This document shows, in pieces, positions 52,979-62,328 of a DNA stretch of 64,000 bases. The notes beneath the pieces are model-generated. The model was not told the DNA's origin. It searched no databases and worked only from the letters and a program-made list of their open reading frames with translations. A program made the translations under genes and the position numbers. The stretch's first letter is position 1; each line of letters starts with the position of its first letter. The stretch covers positions 194,896-258,895 of the forward strand of contig JALHMI010000007.1 of assembly GCA_022844125.1 (NCBI GenBank). Direction: 5' to 3'. This DNA comes from Pirellulales bacterium. Its GTDB lineage: Bacteria; Planctomycetota; Planctomycetia; Pirellulales; PALSA-1355.

Positions 52979-53458
52979 TCAGCCGGCCGCGTCGGACAAG
53001 TCGCCCGCCAACCGGCAGAGGACTTCGCGCGTGACGTGCGCCGCTACGATCTCGCGCGAACCGCCAGCGGCTCGCGAATAGCGCACCAGGCTAAGCTCGC
53101 CGGCCCGAGCGACGAGCAGCTCGTAATAGCTGGTGCGGTCGGCTTCCTTCTGAGGCGGATTGGATCGCATCTGTACCGTGCAGCCGGCCGCGTCGGTTTC
53201 GATGGGGCTAATTGGTTCGAGCAGGTAGGTCAGCTTCGCCGAGAGGTTCTCGGCAATGGTCTTCAGTTCGGCGGCCGACTTGTTCGTAAGCGTGGATGAA
53301 CGCAACACCAGCCGCGTGAACGAGCAAGCGAGCGTATCGAGCGCCGCCAGATCGCAAGTGAGTTCCTGCTGAGCTTCGTTCAGGACGATCGACTGCCCAC
53401 CGCTGGAGAACAGCGACATGCCGGCCAGCGACTGCTGAAGCTGCTGTTTGAGACTCAT
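52979..53458 (-). CDS. Unrecognised 159-residue protein coupled to SpoVR
   Basis: The ATG at 53458 overlaps the spoVR stop (ATGA), so translation is coupled. The protein starts MSLKQQLQQSLAGMSLFSSG, has no signal peptide, and mixes strands (GQSIVLNEAQQELTCDLAALDTLACSF) with helices (KSAAELKTIAENLSAKLTYL). DAAGCTVQMRSNPP and DRTSYYELLVARAGELSLVRYSR look like the strands of a small alpha/beta fold. I know no family for it. It is the fourth and last gene of the PrkA-DUF444-SpoVR operon. Confidence 0.7.
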   Translation of the reverse strand: MSLKQQLQQSLAGMSLFSSGGQSIVLNEAQQELTCDLAALDTLACSFTRLVLRSSTLTNKSAAELKTIAENLSAKLTYLLEPISPIETDAAGCTVQMRSNPPQKEADRTSYYELLVARAGELSLVRYSRAAGGSREIVAAHVTREVLCRLAGDLSDAAG

Positions 53459-54981
53459 TCGTCCACCTCTCCGCACTTTTCCGTTTGGTGCTCGCCGCCG
53501 TCGAACGAGAGGATCGTTCGCGTGCCGTCGAGCACGGTTTCGATATGCACCGGCCGGCCCCAGAGGGCGTACAGGTTGGCCAGCGTGTCGTGGGCGTAAC
53601 TGGTCTTAAGCTCGACGCCGCCGAACGTGTGCTCGAGGAACAGCTCGCCGCGGTTCTTGTAGTTGCCGTCGCGCACCGAGATCATCGGCCGGCCGAGATT
53701 GGTGAGCTGGAACAGGAGCTGCTGCTTGATCTTGGGAAACTCGCGACTCTCGATCTCGTAAGCGTCGTTGGCCGGGTTGTAGCCGAACGAGAAGAGCTTG
53801 TGCTGGCGGCAGAAGTCGAGCGTGAGAAACTCGTCGATGAACGTCAGATCGTTATGGATTTTGCGGACTTCGAAGATCTTCTGCCGGCCGAGGCCAGCGC
53901 CGGTGTCCCAGTCGCGTTTCTTCGACCAGTCGTCGCAGTCGTCGTACTCTTTGCCAAATCGACCTTTATTCCAGCGATCTTCGATGTCGCGGAACAGCTC
54001 GATGCCGACTTTGTAGGGATTCAGCTTGGTCGGCGAGCTGGCGAGTGTGCCGGAGTGATGATCGCAGTAGTTCACGACGTCGGCCGCTTCCAGACCCTGG
54101 CGCGTCATGATCGTGGAGTGCCAGTAGCTGGCCCAACCCTCGTTCATGATCTTGGTCTGGCCCTGGGGGGCGAAGTAATAGGCCTCGTCGCGGACAATCG
54201 AGAGCACGTCGAGCTGCCAGGGCTTGAGCGGCGCGTTTTCGAGCACGAACAACATCACGTCGCGCACCGGTTCTGGCGGGAACCGCGTGTTCTTCACCTG
54301 CTGTTCGCGCAACTTGTCCGCCTCGGCCGCCAGCACGCGCGGCGGATTGATGAACGACTCCATATAGTCCTTGGAGTGGAAACGGCCGGGAGCACCGGTC
54401 GACTCCTCCTCGTCGTGCGCTCGCTCAAAGTCGTAGCGGCTGGGCTGATCGAACCGCTTGACGAACGGCGAATGGATGTCGATCAGGTCCTCGACGCTGA
54501 GGCAGGCATCGATGAATGTCTCGACTGTGTCCACGCCGAAGCGATCCATGTAGCGACGGATCCGATTGCCGTGGTTGGCCATCTCGTCCATCATTTTGCG
54601 GTTCGTCTGGCTGAACCAGTAGTTGTTCTTGAAGAAGTCACAGTGCCCATAGACGTGCGCCATCACCAGCTTCTGATCGACGAAGCTGTTGCAACGCATC
54701 AGGTAGGCGTAGCAGGGGTTGTTGTTGATCACCAGCTCGTAGATCTTCTGCAGCCCGTAGGTGTAGCCCTTGTTGAGCTGCTCGAACTCCATGCCGAACC
54801 GCCAGTGCGGATAGCGCGTGGGGAAACCGCCGTAAGCCGCGATCGCGTTCAATTGGTCGGCGTCGATCAGCTCGAAGATCGTGGGGTAGAAGTCGAGCCC
54901 GTAGTCGCGGGCGTGACCCTCGATCTTGACCTGGATTTCGGCCAGGTTGGCCGGCAGCGGTTCGAAAGTGGCAGTGGCCAT
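53455..54981 (-). CDS. SpoVR family protein
   Basis: A 508-residue protein, the normal size. DYGLDFYPTIFELIDADQLNAIAAYGGFPTRYPHWRFGMEFEQL is the diagnostic N-terminal block; ELVINNNPCYAYLMRCNS, VYGHCDFFKNNYWF and MNEGWASYWHSTIMT follow. The family takes its name from a Bacillus spore cortex mutant but is widespread in non-sporulating bacteria next to PrkA and YeaH, where it belongs to a stress and stationary-phase module. It starts 13 bases after the DUF444 stop. Confidence 0.95.
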   Translation of the reverse strand: MATATFEPLPANLAEIQVKIEGHARDYGLDFYPTIFELIDADQLNAIAAYGGFPTRYPHWRFGMEFEQLNKGYTYGLQKIYELVINNNPCYAYLMRCNSFVDQKLVMAHVYGHCDFFKNNYWFSQTNRKMMDEMANHGNRIRRYMDRFGVDTVETFIDACLSVEDLIDIHSPFVKRFDQPSRYDFERAHDEEESTGAPGRFHSKDYMESFINPPRVLAAEADKLREQQVKNTRFPPEPVRDVMLFVLENAPLKPWQLDVLSIVRDEAYYFAPQGQTKIMNEGWASYWHSTIMTRQGLEAADVVNYCDHHSGTLASSPTKLNPYKVGIELFRDIEDRWNKGRFGKEYDDCDDWSKKRDWDTGAGLGRQKIFEVRKIHNDLTFIDEFLTLDFCRQHKLFSFGYNPANDAYEIESREFPKIKQQLLFQLTNLGRPMISVRDGNYKNRGELFLEHTFGGVELKTSYAHDTLANLYALWGRPVHIETVLDGTRTILSFDGGEHQTEKCGEVDE

Positions 54982-54994
54982 GGTGAGCTCGCGG

Positions 54995-56092
54995 TTAGGC
55001 TCCGGTGCCCAGGAAAGTCTTCAGGCACGCGTAAACGGCTTCCTTGTTTTCGATTTCGGCAGTGACCAGTCGCGGTTCATCTTCAGCGAAGTCGAGCGAG
55101 CGGATGAACTCGCCGCTGCCGTAGGGGCTCTCGACCTGGCCGTAACAGAACAGGTTCACGTGCGGCAGGATTTCGTTCTTGAGCAGGTCCAGGCTCCGTT
55201 CGTTGTCTTCACCCCAGTTGTCGCCATCGGAAAACTGGAAGCAATAAATGTTCCACTCGCTGGGGGGAAATGTCCGGTTGATCAGCTCGGCGCACACGCG
55301 GTATGCCGAGCTGATCCGCGTGCCGCCACTTTCACGGGTGTGATAGAAAGTCTCCTCGTCGACTTCCTTGGCGGCCGCGTCGTGGATGATGTAGCGGCGT
55401 TCGAGACCCTTGTACTGGCTGCGGAGCCAGGTATCGAGCCAGAACGCAGCCGTGCGGACGATCTCTTTCTGGTCGTCGGTCATCGAGCCCGAGACGTCCA
55501 TCATGTAGATGATGGCGGCATTGGCTTCAGGCAGATTGACTTCGTTCCAGGCCCGGTAGCGTCTGTCTTCGCGAATGGGGACGACGCGCGGGCGATCCGG
55601 CACATAGGTGTTTGACGAAATCTGCCGACGCAGGGCCTCCATGTAGGTCCGCTTGAAATGGCGGAGCGACTCGGGCCCGCTGCGGCGGATGCTCGTGTAG
55701 CGCGACTTTTCCTGCTCGATGTTGGCCGTGCCCTTGGGCTCGATGCGGGGGAGTTCGAGCTCTTCGCCCAGGATTGCCGCCAGCTCTTCGAGCGAGACTT
55801 CAACTTCGAGCAGGTGCCGGCCCGGATCGCTGCCGGCGCCGCCTGCGCCACCTTCACCGTCGTCGCCTTTGCCGATGGGAGTGCCGGGCTCGCCATCGCC
55901 CTGGCCGACACCGCCATTGCCATTCTTGCCATAACGGAAGTGGGGCACGTCGAGCTGCGGAATCGGGATACTGACCAGATCGCGACCTTTGCGGCCGATC
56001 ATCTCGCCGTTGGTGACGTACTTGCGAAGATTCTGGCGAATCTTCCCGCGTACGATCTGCTTGAATCGCGACAGGTCGTGTTCGATTCTCAT
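54995..56092 (-). CDS. YeaH/DUF444 family von Willebrand factor A protein
   Basis: A 365-residue protein. [25 protein letters not shown] is the family start, then a Gly-rich linker ([13 protein letters not shown]), then a VWA domain with the MIDAS motif [16 protein letters not shown] and [11 protein letters not shown]. It probably scaffolds PrkA and SpoVR through metal-dependent binding. It is the second gene of the operon, about 204 bases after prkA. Confidence 0.95.
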   Translation of the reverse strand: MRIEHDLSRFKQIVRGKIRQNLRKYVTNGEMIGRKGRDLVSIPIPQLDVPHFRYGKNGNGGVGQGDGEPGTPIGKGDDGEGGAGGAGSDPGRHLLEVEVSLEELAAILGEELELPRIEPKGTANIEQEKSRYTSIRRSGPESLRHFKRTYMEALRRQISSNTYVPDRPRVVPIREDRRYRAWNEVNLPEANAAIIYMMDVSGSMTDDQKEIVRTAAFWLDTWLRSQYKGLERRYIIHDAAAKEVDEETFYHTRESGGTRISSAYRVCAELINRTFPPSEWNIYCFQFSDGDNWGEDNERSLDLLKNEILPHVNLFCYGQVESPYGSGEFIRSLDFAEDEPRLVTAEIENKEAVYACLKTFLGTGA

Positions 56093-56296
56093 TGGGCGGT
56101 TCCCACTCTTCGGGCTGATTGAAACCCGTCAGTGCCGCCGCGTCGCTTGTTGGGGGCGACGCGCCGAGTGCTGGCGGAGCCCTTCCCTTTCGGTAGTTAT
56201 CGGTTATTGATTGAGGTTGCGATTACATGTTGGCAGTTGGAATGTTGAGTGACATCGGCCCCCCGGCCGGGGCCGGGGGCTACTCGAATCACATCG

Positions 56297-58339
56297 TTAC
56301 GAACTCGGCTTGGCGTCTCCCCGGGCGAAGATGCTGGCCACGTAGTTCAGCACATCGGTGGCGCTCTCGTCGTCGTAGCCGGCGTCGCGGATCAGGCGCT
56401 GCTTGACCACGTCGATCTTGGCCTGCGTGTCGGCGTCGACGACCTTCGAAACCAGGCTCGTCAGCTTGATGGAATCCTTCTGGTCTTCGAACAGCTTGAG
56501 CTCGAGGGCCTTGTACAGCCGTTCGTTCGTCTTGTAGTCGAACGTGCGGCCGTCGATCGACAAAGCGCCGATATAGTTCATGATCTCGCGGCGGAAGTCG
56601 TCCTTGCGACTTTCGGGAATGTCGATTTTCTGTTCGATCGACCGCATCAGCCGTTCGTCCGGTTCCTGGTACTGGCCCGTGAAGGCGTTCTTGACCTTCT
56701 CGCGCTGGGTGTAGGCCTTGACGTTGTCGATGTAGTTGCCGCAGAGCCGCTTGAGGGCGTCTTCGTCGGCCGCGATGGCACGTTGGACTTCGTTCTTCAC
56801 GATGTTCTCATACTCCTCCTTGACCACGCCCAAGAGCTCGCGGTATTTCGACCGGAGTTCGTCATTGGTGATCAAGGTGTGATGCTTCAGACCGGCCTCG
56901 AGTTCGTTCATGACCATGAACGGATTGATCGAGCGGGCCTCGGGATGCGCGACCAGAGCGTTCGAAATCTTGTCCTGCACGTAGCGGGGTGAGATGCCGT
57001 GCATGCCTTCGCCGACGGCTTGCTCGCGAAGCTCCTTGATGTTGTCCTCGGTAAAGCCAGGGAGCGTCTTGCCGTTATAGAGCTTGAGCTTCTGCAGGAG
57101 GGTGAGCCCGGCATTCTTGGGTTCCTCGAGCCGGGTGAGGATGGCCCACATGGCGGCCATCTCGATCGTGTGCGGGGCGATGTGCTTGCCGAGCACGGTC
57201 GCGCGGTTGTAGTCCTTTTCGTAGATCTTGATCTCGTCGGTGAGCCGGGTGACGTAGGGCACGTCGATTTTCACGGTGCGATCGCGCAGCGCTTCCATGA
57301 ACTCGTTGTTCTGCAGCCGACGATACTCGGGTTCGTTCGTGTGGCCGATGATGACTTCGTCGATATCGGTCTGGGCGAATTTCTTCGGCTTGACCTTGTG
57401 TTCCTGGCTGGCGCCGAGCAGATCGTAGAGGAACGCCACGTCGAGCTTCAGCACTTCGACGAACTCGACCATGCCGCGATTGGCGATGTTGAATTCGCCG
57501 TCGAAGTTGAATGCCCGCGGATCGCTGTCGCTGCCGTACTCGGCGATCTTGCGATAGTTGATGTCACCGGTGAGCTCGGTCGAGTCCTGGTTCTTTTCGT
57601 CTTTGGGCTGGAACGTGCCGATGCCAATGCGGTCCTTTTCGCTGAGAATCAGGCGGCGGACGCGAACGTCGGCCACGACTTTGGTCCAGTCGCCGTCAAC
57701 TTTTTTCAGCATCTCGCTGTACACATAGCGGCAGTAGGGGCAGAGCTCGCCCTTGACTTTGACGCGGTAACCGCCGGGTTCAACCTCGGCATTCAGGCGG
57801 TCAAAAGCTTCCGGGCGAAATCGCTCGGGAATCAGGTGCAATGGCTCTTCGTTCATCGGGCACCAATGAACGCCATCCGGCGTGTTCCAGCCGAGCGAGT
57901 AGAGCGCCCCCTCGTCCTTGGTGCTGTAGCGCTCGAGGCCTTTCTTGAGCATCCGCGCGATGGTGCTCTTGCTGCTGCCCACGGGACCATGCAGGAGAAG
58001 CACGCGCTTTTCGATACCGTACCCCTGCGCGGCGCTCTTGAAGGCGTTCACCAGGTGCCACAACGAATCGTCGAGGCCAAACACGGCATCGCGGCCATCG
58101 TCTTCAGGATCGCTGAAGAACCGGTAGCGAACGCGCTTCTCGCGGAACTCTTCAAAAGTCTCGGTGCCGTAGGACAGCACCATGTCGTAGAGTCGCTCGA
58201 AGGCGTTGCGCGTAACGCTGGGGTTGGCCCGCACCACGTCGAGGTATTGCTCGAAGGTGCCCTCCCAGTTCTTGCGGCGGAACTGGTCGAGGTCTTGGCG
58301 CTCGGCCACGAGGGAAATGATCTCGCGTCCGTTGTTCAT
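56297..58339 (-). CDS. prkA: PrkA (YeaG) serine protein kinase
   Basis: A 680-residue protein, normal length. The AAA-type ATPase half has Walker [15 protein letters not shown] (about residue 116) and the regulatory half has conserved [18 protein letters not shown] and a C-terminal kinase-related domain ([27 protein letters not shown]). It phosphorylates protein targets and is linked to stress adaptation in E. coli and sporulation in Bacillus. It is the first gene of the operon prkA-DUF444-spoVR-unknown. Confidence 0.96.
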   Translation of the reverse strand: MNNGREIISLVAERQDLDQFRRKNWEGTFEQYLDVVRANPSVTRNAFERLYDMVLSYGTETFEEFREKRVRYRFFSDPEDDGRDAVFGLDDSLWHLVNAFKSAAQGYGIEKRVLLLHGPVGSSKSTIARMLKKGLERYSTKDEGALYSLGWNTPDGVHWCPMNEEPLHLIPERFRPEAFDRLNAEVEPGGYRVKVKGELCPYCRYVYSEMLKKVDGDWTKVVADVRVRRLILSEKDRIGIGTFQPKDEKNQDSTELTGDINYRKIAEYGSDSDPRAFNFDGEFNIANRGMVEFVEVLKLDVAFLYDLLGASQEHKVKPKKFAQTDIDEVIIGHTNEPEYRRLQNNEFMEALRDRTVKIDVPYVTRLTDEIKIYEKDYNRATVLGKHIAPHTIEMAAMWAILTRLEEPKNAGLTLLQKLKLYNGKTLPGFTEDNIKELREQAVGEGMHGISPRYVQDKISNALVAHPEARSINPFMVMNELEAGLKHHTLITNDELRSKYRELLGVVKEEYENIVKNEVQRAIAADEDALKRLCGNYIDNVKAYTQREKVKNAFTGQYQEPDERLMRSIEQKIDIPESRKDDFRREIMNYIGALSIDGRTFDYKTNERLYKALELKLFEDQKDSIKLTSLVSKVVDADTQAKIDVVKQRLIRDAGYDDESATDVLNYVASIFARGDAKPSS

Positions 58340-59116
58340 GGTGAATCTCCGAGAAAGGGTGCTGTAATGGCACCTTTCGCCGGAGTTTCCCTGAACGTCA
58401 GGGGCTTCGCGGCGAAACGCGCCGAGCGGCCCAAATCTGTTGGTTGCGTGGTTAAGGACTGTTTAAGAGTCGTTCGATCGTGGGATGTCTTTTGGTTTGG
58501 TACCCGCTACCTGGTTCTTCGTTTCAAATTCGTTTGTTTTGTGTCGGGCATGTCAGCTCGCGCGGAGCCTGCGCAGCCGCTGCCGCGCGCATGCGCACAG
58601 GGCATGCCGTGGCGACGGGATGGGCAGACAGCCGCAGCCCGGCTTTCGTAGCGCGCAGCGCGGCACCGCTGACAATTCGCGTTACAAGAGACCGGGAGAG
58701 AGAGAAATTGGAAAAGAACGCTCGAGGCGCGGCGGGCAGGATGCTACAAGCCTACTTCTCGTTTCGTGCAGGGCTTGCGATGTTACGGTCGGCCGTGCGA
58801 TCCTTGCCGCGACCATCTCCTAACCTTCCCTATGCCAAGTATGCTCACCAGTACGGCTACCGACAATATGGGTTTCGGGCCAAATCAATCCTTTGCTGTC
58901 ACAGGCAGCTGCAAATCTCTTGCCGGAGTTGGGCGATAATCCGGCAAATTGCGGGCAAAGTTTTACTTACCAGGGCTTAAGATCCGATCGCCGCGTTGCA
59001 GGTTCGCCCGGGGCGATCGTTCTCTGGACACTTTCGGAGACACTCTGCGGTCAGAGCGACCGCGCCCGGAGTACCTGCCGTGCGGGAGGCAGATGCGAGT
59101 CGTGCCCCAAGCCGAT
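58340..59116. other. Long intergenic region without a recognised gene
   Basis: 777 bases between the divergent starts/ends of prkA and the receiver gene. About 58440-58550 is T-rich on the plus strand (A-rich leader for prkA), followed by a GC-rich part and a purine-rich stretch (GAGAGAGAGAAATTGG, near 58694). No tRNA fold or convincing protein was seen. It probably includes the prkA promoter and a long leader. Confidence 0.4.
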
Positions 59117-59503
59117 TCAGGCCAAGAGTCGCTTGACGCTTTCCATGAGCCTGTCCATCGCGAACGGCTTGCGGATGTAATCGTCGACGCCCAGCATTTC
59201 GGCGTAGGCTTTGTGGCGACTGCCTTCGTTGGCCGTGATCATGATGACGCGGAGTGGCACCGGCCGCGTGCGACGGAGCTTTTCCAGGACCAGAAAGCCC
59301 GAGCGTTTGGGCATCATCATGTCCAGGATCACGAGGTCCGGATCTTCCTTTTCGGCCATGGCCAGCCCCTGGTTTCCATCGCGGGCGATGAGCACGTCGA
59401 AGTCGTTTGCCTCGAGCGCGAAACGCACGCTTTCGACGATTTCCTGATCGTCGTCCACAATCAGGACCCGTTGCCGTTTCGCTTCGGTCTTTGCCTCGTC
59501 CAT
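59117..59503 (-). CDS. Stand-alone receiver-domain response regulator
   Basis: A 128-residue CheY-like protein. RVLIVDDDQEIVESV holds the acidic pair, LVILDMMMPKRSG the phospho-accepting Asp, VIMITANEG the Thr/Ser switch and YIRKPF the conserved Lys. There is no output domain, so it acts by protein-protein contact or in a phosphorelay. No histidine kinase is next to it. The start at 59503 removes a long leader without homology; an AGG box lies upstream. Confidence 0.93.
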   Translation of the reverse strand: MDEAKTEAKRQRVLIVDDDQEIVESVRFALEANDFDVLIARDGNQGLAMAEKEDPDLVILDMMMPKRSGFLVLEKLRRTRPVPLRVIMITANEGSRHKAYAEMLGVDDYIRKPFAMDRLMESVKRLLA

Positions 59504-59660
59504 GGTCAACCTGCGAGAAAATGTGCCAGTCGGATACCCGCCACGGGGGCATTCGGAGTCGGTTTGGTCTAAAATGAAGTCCTCCACAACTATCCGAGAT
59601 TGGTTCGTTTTGCAAGAGACTCACCGTGCTCAACTTGCGTTGCCAAGAGGATTTCGGCAC

Positions 59661-61094
59661 ATGAGCGGCACTGCGAAAAAGGTTGGATACCTGCGGCGGC
59701 GGGAGGCGCGTCCCGGCCGAATCCTTGCGGCCACGGTTCTCGCCGGGATGCTTTTGGCGGCGGGCTCCCTGGCCGCAAACGCTCAAGGCCAAGGTCCGCG
59801 TGAGAAGCCAGGCGTGCGCCCCGCCGGTGAACTGCTGATACCCCAGAATGCGCCGATTCGCCGCGGACAGGGCCAGCGCGTCAGCGTGACGGACGGCGAG
59901 AATTGGGTGGTGGGCTTGCTGCACGTCGAGGTGGGTGATCGGCGAATCGTGATCCTGCCGGACGGCCGGCTCAAGTCGCTGCCCACGAGCGATGCGCCGA
60001 CGACCGAAGATCGCTTCAAGCCGGCCACGAAGGCCGAGATCGTGGCGCAGCTCGAAACTGAAGGGCTGAAAGGATTCAAGTCGCGCAGCACGGCACGGTT
60101 CGTCTACGTCTACAACACGAGTGAAGCTTTCACCAAGGGGACGAGCCGGATTCTGGAAACGATGTATCCGGCGATTCTGGCCTATTTCAAGCGGTTGCAG
60201 ATTCCGGTCGACCATCCGGAGATGCCGCTGGTGGCCGTGATGTTCAAGACCGAGGAGGAATTTCGCAAGTACGAAGACGTGCCCGAGGGAATCGCCGCGT
60301 ATTACAACTCGGTGACGAACCGGATCGTGATGTACGAGCAGTCGGACCTGGTCGAGATTGCGCCCGAACTGGCGATGAAGCAATCGATCGGCACGATCGC
60401 TCACGAGGGGATTCACCAGATTCTGCACAACATCGGCGTGCAGCAGCGGCTCAGCCGCTGGCCGATGTGGCTCAGCGAAGGATTGGCGGAGTATTTTGCG
60501 CCGACGAGTGTCGACCAGCGGATGCGGTGGAAAGGCGTGGGAATGCCGCACGATCTGCGGATGTACGAGTTGGGACGGTATCTCAAGGCGAATCCTGGTT
60601 CGCCAGGCGAAATCGTCGAGAAGGTCGTGGCCGCCGGGCAGCTCAACTCCAGCGGTTATGCGGCCGCCTGGGCACTTACGCACTATTTGGCCGAACGGCA
60701 GAAAGAAAAGTTCCAACGCTATCTGCGCGAAGTGGCCAGCCTCGGCCCGCTGGAGCCGGGCGAGCGGGCTGCGACCCAGCATACGGACGCATTCGTCAAG
60801 CACTTTGGCGGCGACTATGCCAAGCTCCAGTCGGCGCTTGTCGAACACTTGCAGTCGCTACCCTATGTCGATCCGATCGCCAATCAGACGCACTACGTCG
60901 TGCTGCTGGACACCACCAGCATGCGCACCGCGGGTGTGACCACCTCACCGAGCGGGGCGCACGAGTTCCAAGAAAAGGTGCTGGCCAAGCTGCCGCCAAA
61001 CGTGCGGGCGTCGAGCCGCTTCCAGATCATGCCGTTCGCGAATAAGCAACTTGCCGAACAGTATGCGGACCGGTTTCTGGGGCGTGGCAACTGA
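59661..61094 (+). CDS. Secreted DUF1570 protein, putative zinc metallopeptidase
   Basis: A 477-residue protein with a basic start and a signal-like segment (ILAATVLAGMLLAAGSLAANAQ). GTIAHEGIHQILHNIG is a HExxH-type zinc motif (HEGIH), followed by WLSEGLAEYFAP, where the Glu can be the third ligand as in gluzincins. Earlier ARFVYVYNTSEAFTKGT and FYTEEEFRKYEDVPEGIAA-like residues match DUF1570. Proteolysis is inferred from the motif. ATG 59661 has AGAGG upstream. Confidence 0.8.
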   Translation: MSGTAKKVGYLRRREARPGRILAATVLAGMLLAAGSLAANAQGQGPREKPGVRPAGELLIPQNAPIRRGQGQRVSVTDGENWVVGLLHVEVGDRRIVILPDGRLKSLPTSDAPTTEDRFKPATKAEIVAQLETEGLKGFKSRSTARFVYVYNTSEAFTKGTSRILETMYPAILAYFKRLQIPVDHPEMPLVAVMFKTEEEFRKYEDVPEGIAAYYNSVTNRIVMYEQSDLVEIAPELAMKQSIGTIAHEGIHQILHNIGVQQRLSRWPMWLSEGLAEYFAPTSVDQRMRWKGVGMPHDLRMYELGRYLKANPGSPGEIVEKVVAAGQLNSSGYAAAWALTHYLAERQKEKFQRYLREVASLGPLEPGERAATQHTDAFVKHFGGDYAKLQSALVEHLQSLPYVDPIANQTHYVVLLDTTSMRTAGVTTSPSGAHEFQEKVLAKLPPNVRASSRFQIMPFANKQLAEQYADRFLGRGN

Positions 61095-61341
61095 GTCGCA
61101 TTTCGACTTGAGGCTGCCCGAGATTGGCGTGCATCTGACCAGTCGCCGCGCCAAACTAATCACGAATGCCGCTGGTTCACCGGGCGGATTGCCCGGGTCC
61201 TGGGCGAGGATTGCACGCCCCGTGGGCAGTGCGACGCTAGCCTCGCCTGGCCGCCAGGCAGCGGCGGATGTCAGATGGTGTGTCCTGGTTAGCGCGCGGC
61301 TTCGATGCGCTGCAGGTGTGCTCGCAACCGCTCGTGAGCTG

Positions 61342-62100
61342 TCAGGCGGCGGGGTTGGCCCGGGTTGGCACGGGGCGCGCAGGATGTGGATGCATTCGTC
61401 CGACGCGTCCCCGGCGGGCAAGTGACTGCTCTTCCAGTTTGTCGAAGAGTCCAGAGAGTCCGCTGCCGTAGACGCATAGCGGGGCGAAGATGCAGCCCAG
61501 GGCCGCGCCCCACAGGACGTCGCTGGCGAAATGGGCGTCGGAGAGGATACGTTGCAAGCCGGCGAGGGCGGCGCAAGCCGGGAATAGCCAGCGTCCGCGG
61601 GGATAGAACGCCGCGAGCACGATCGCCAAGGCCGCGGCGCTTGCCGTGTGCGACGAGGGAAAGCCCTGTCCTCCGCTGGCGTTGCTGGCAAGCGGTAGCC
61701 AGTCGCCGAAGGTTTCCAAGCCGCGATGGATCAAGGTGAAGTCGACGCTGCGCGGGCGATCGCGAGCGATCAGGAGTTTAAAGACGTTGGCCAGCAGCCC
61801 GGCGCCGAGCGCTGCGACGGCGATTCGCGGCAAGGCATAGCGATGCCAGGGATCGAGGACGGCAATGACCACGCAGATTGTGAGCACGCCGAGGCCATGA
61901 CCGAAGAGCTCGGCGAAACCACAGATCTTCCGCAGGAAGCCGGGCGAATTGTCCTCGGCGACGAACCGGGCGAGTGGAATGTCGAGGGCCAGGCAGGCCA
62001 CGCCTAATCCTGCGAGCAGGGCCGCGCATGCCCACAGCTGCGAGATCGAGCGCAAGCGTGGGAGCGGAATCGAGGCATCGCGATAGGGATCGTTCGTCAC
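61342..62100 (-). CDS. PAP2-family membrane phosphatase
   Basis: A 252-residue protein with about six hydrophobic segments. The phosphatase signature is split as usual: KLLIARDRPR (motif 1), GFPSSHTASA (motif 2) and ILSDAHFASDVLWG (motif 3, with the catalytic His). Members dephosphorylate undecaprenyl pyrophosphate, phosphatidic acid or lipid A. The start is GTG 62100; no ATG fits. The C-terminus is basic and Pro-rich. Confidence 0.92.
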   Translation of the reverse strand: MTNDPYRDASIPLPRLRSISQLWACAALLAGLGVACLALDIPLARFVAEDNSPGFLRKICGFAELFGHGLGVLTICVVIAVLDPWHRYALPRIAVAALGAGLLANVFKLLIARDRPRSVDFTLIHRGLETFGDWLPLASNASGGQGFPSSHTASAAALAIVLAAFYPRGRWLFPACAALAGLQRILSDAHFASDVLWGAALGCIFAPLCVYGSGLSGLFDKLEEQSLARRGRVGRMHPHPARPVPTRANPAA

Positions 62101-62328
62101 AGCGAATCGGGCCTCCTGCCAGAAACGGTCACGCGCTTCGGCCGGTCCACCTCCGACACTGCGCGGGGCGAAGAATAGCAGAAACGCGCGGCTCGGTTAA
62201 ATGCCGGTTTAGAACGCTGTCACGGCCCTGCGGCGCCAGGGGGAACTGCTGTTGGTGATGCGGCGGCTGGAACCCTACACTTTGGCCACAAACTGGGACC
62301 GCCCTCAATCCGCAACGTTGGAGCAAGG

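Noticed and set aside
53485-58651. Long plus-strand frames opposite spoVR, DUF444 and prkA
   Set aside because: Antisense shadows in GC-rich DNA; the three minus-strand genes are unambiguous.
58832-58939. 35-residue open frame in the long gap after prkA
   Set aside because: No ribosome binding site, no recognised similarity and no support beyond an ATG and a stop.
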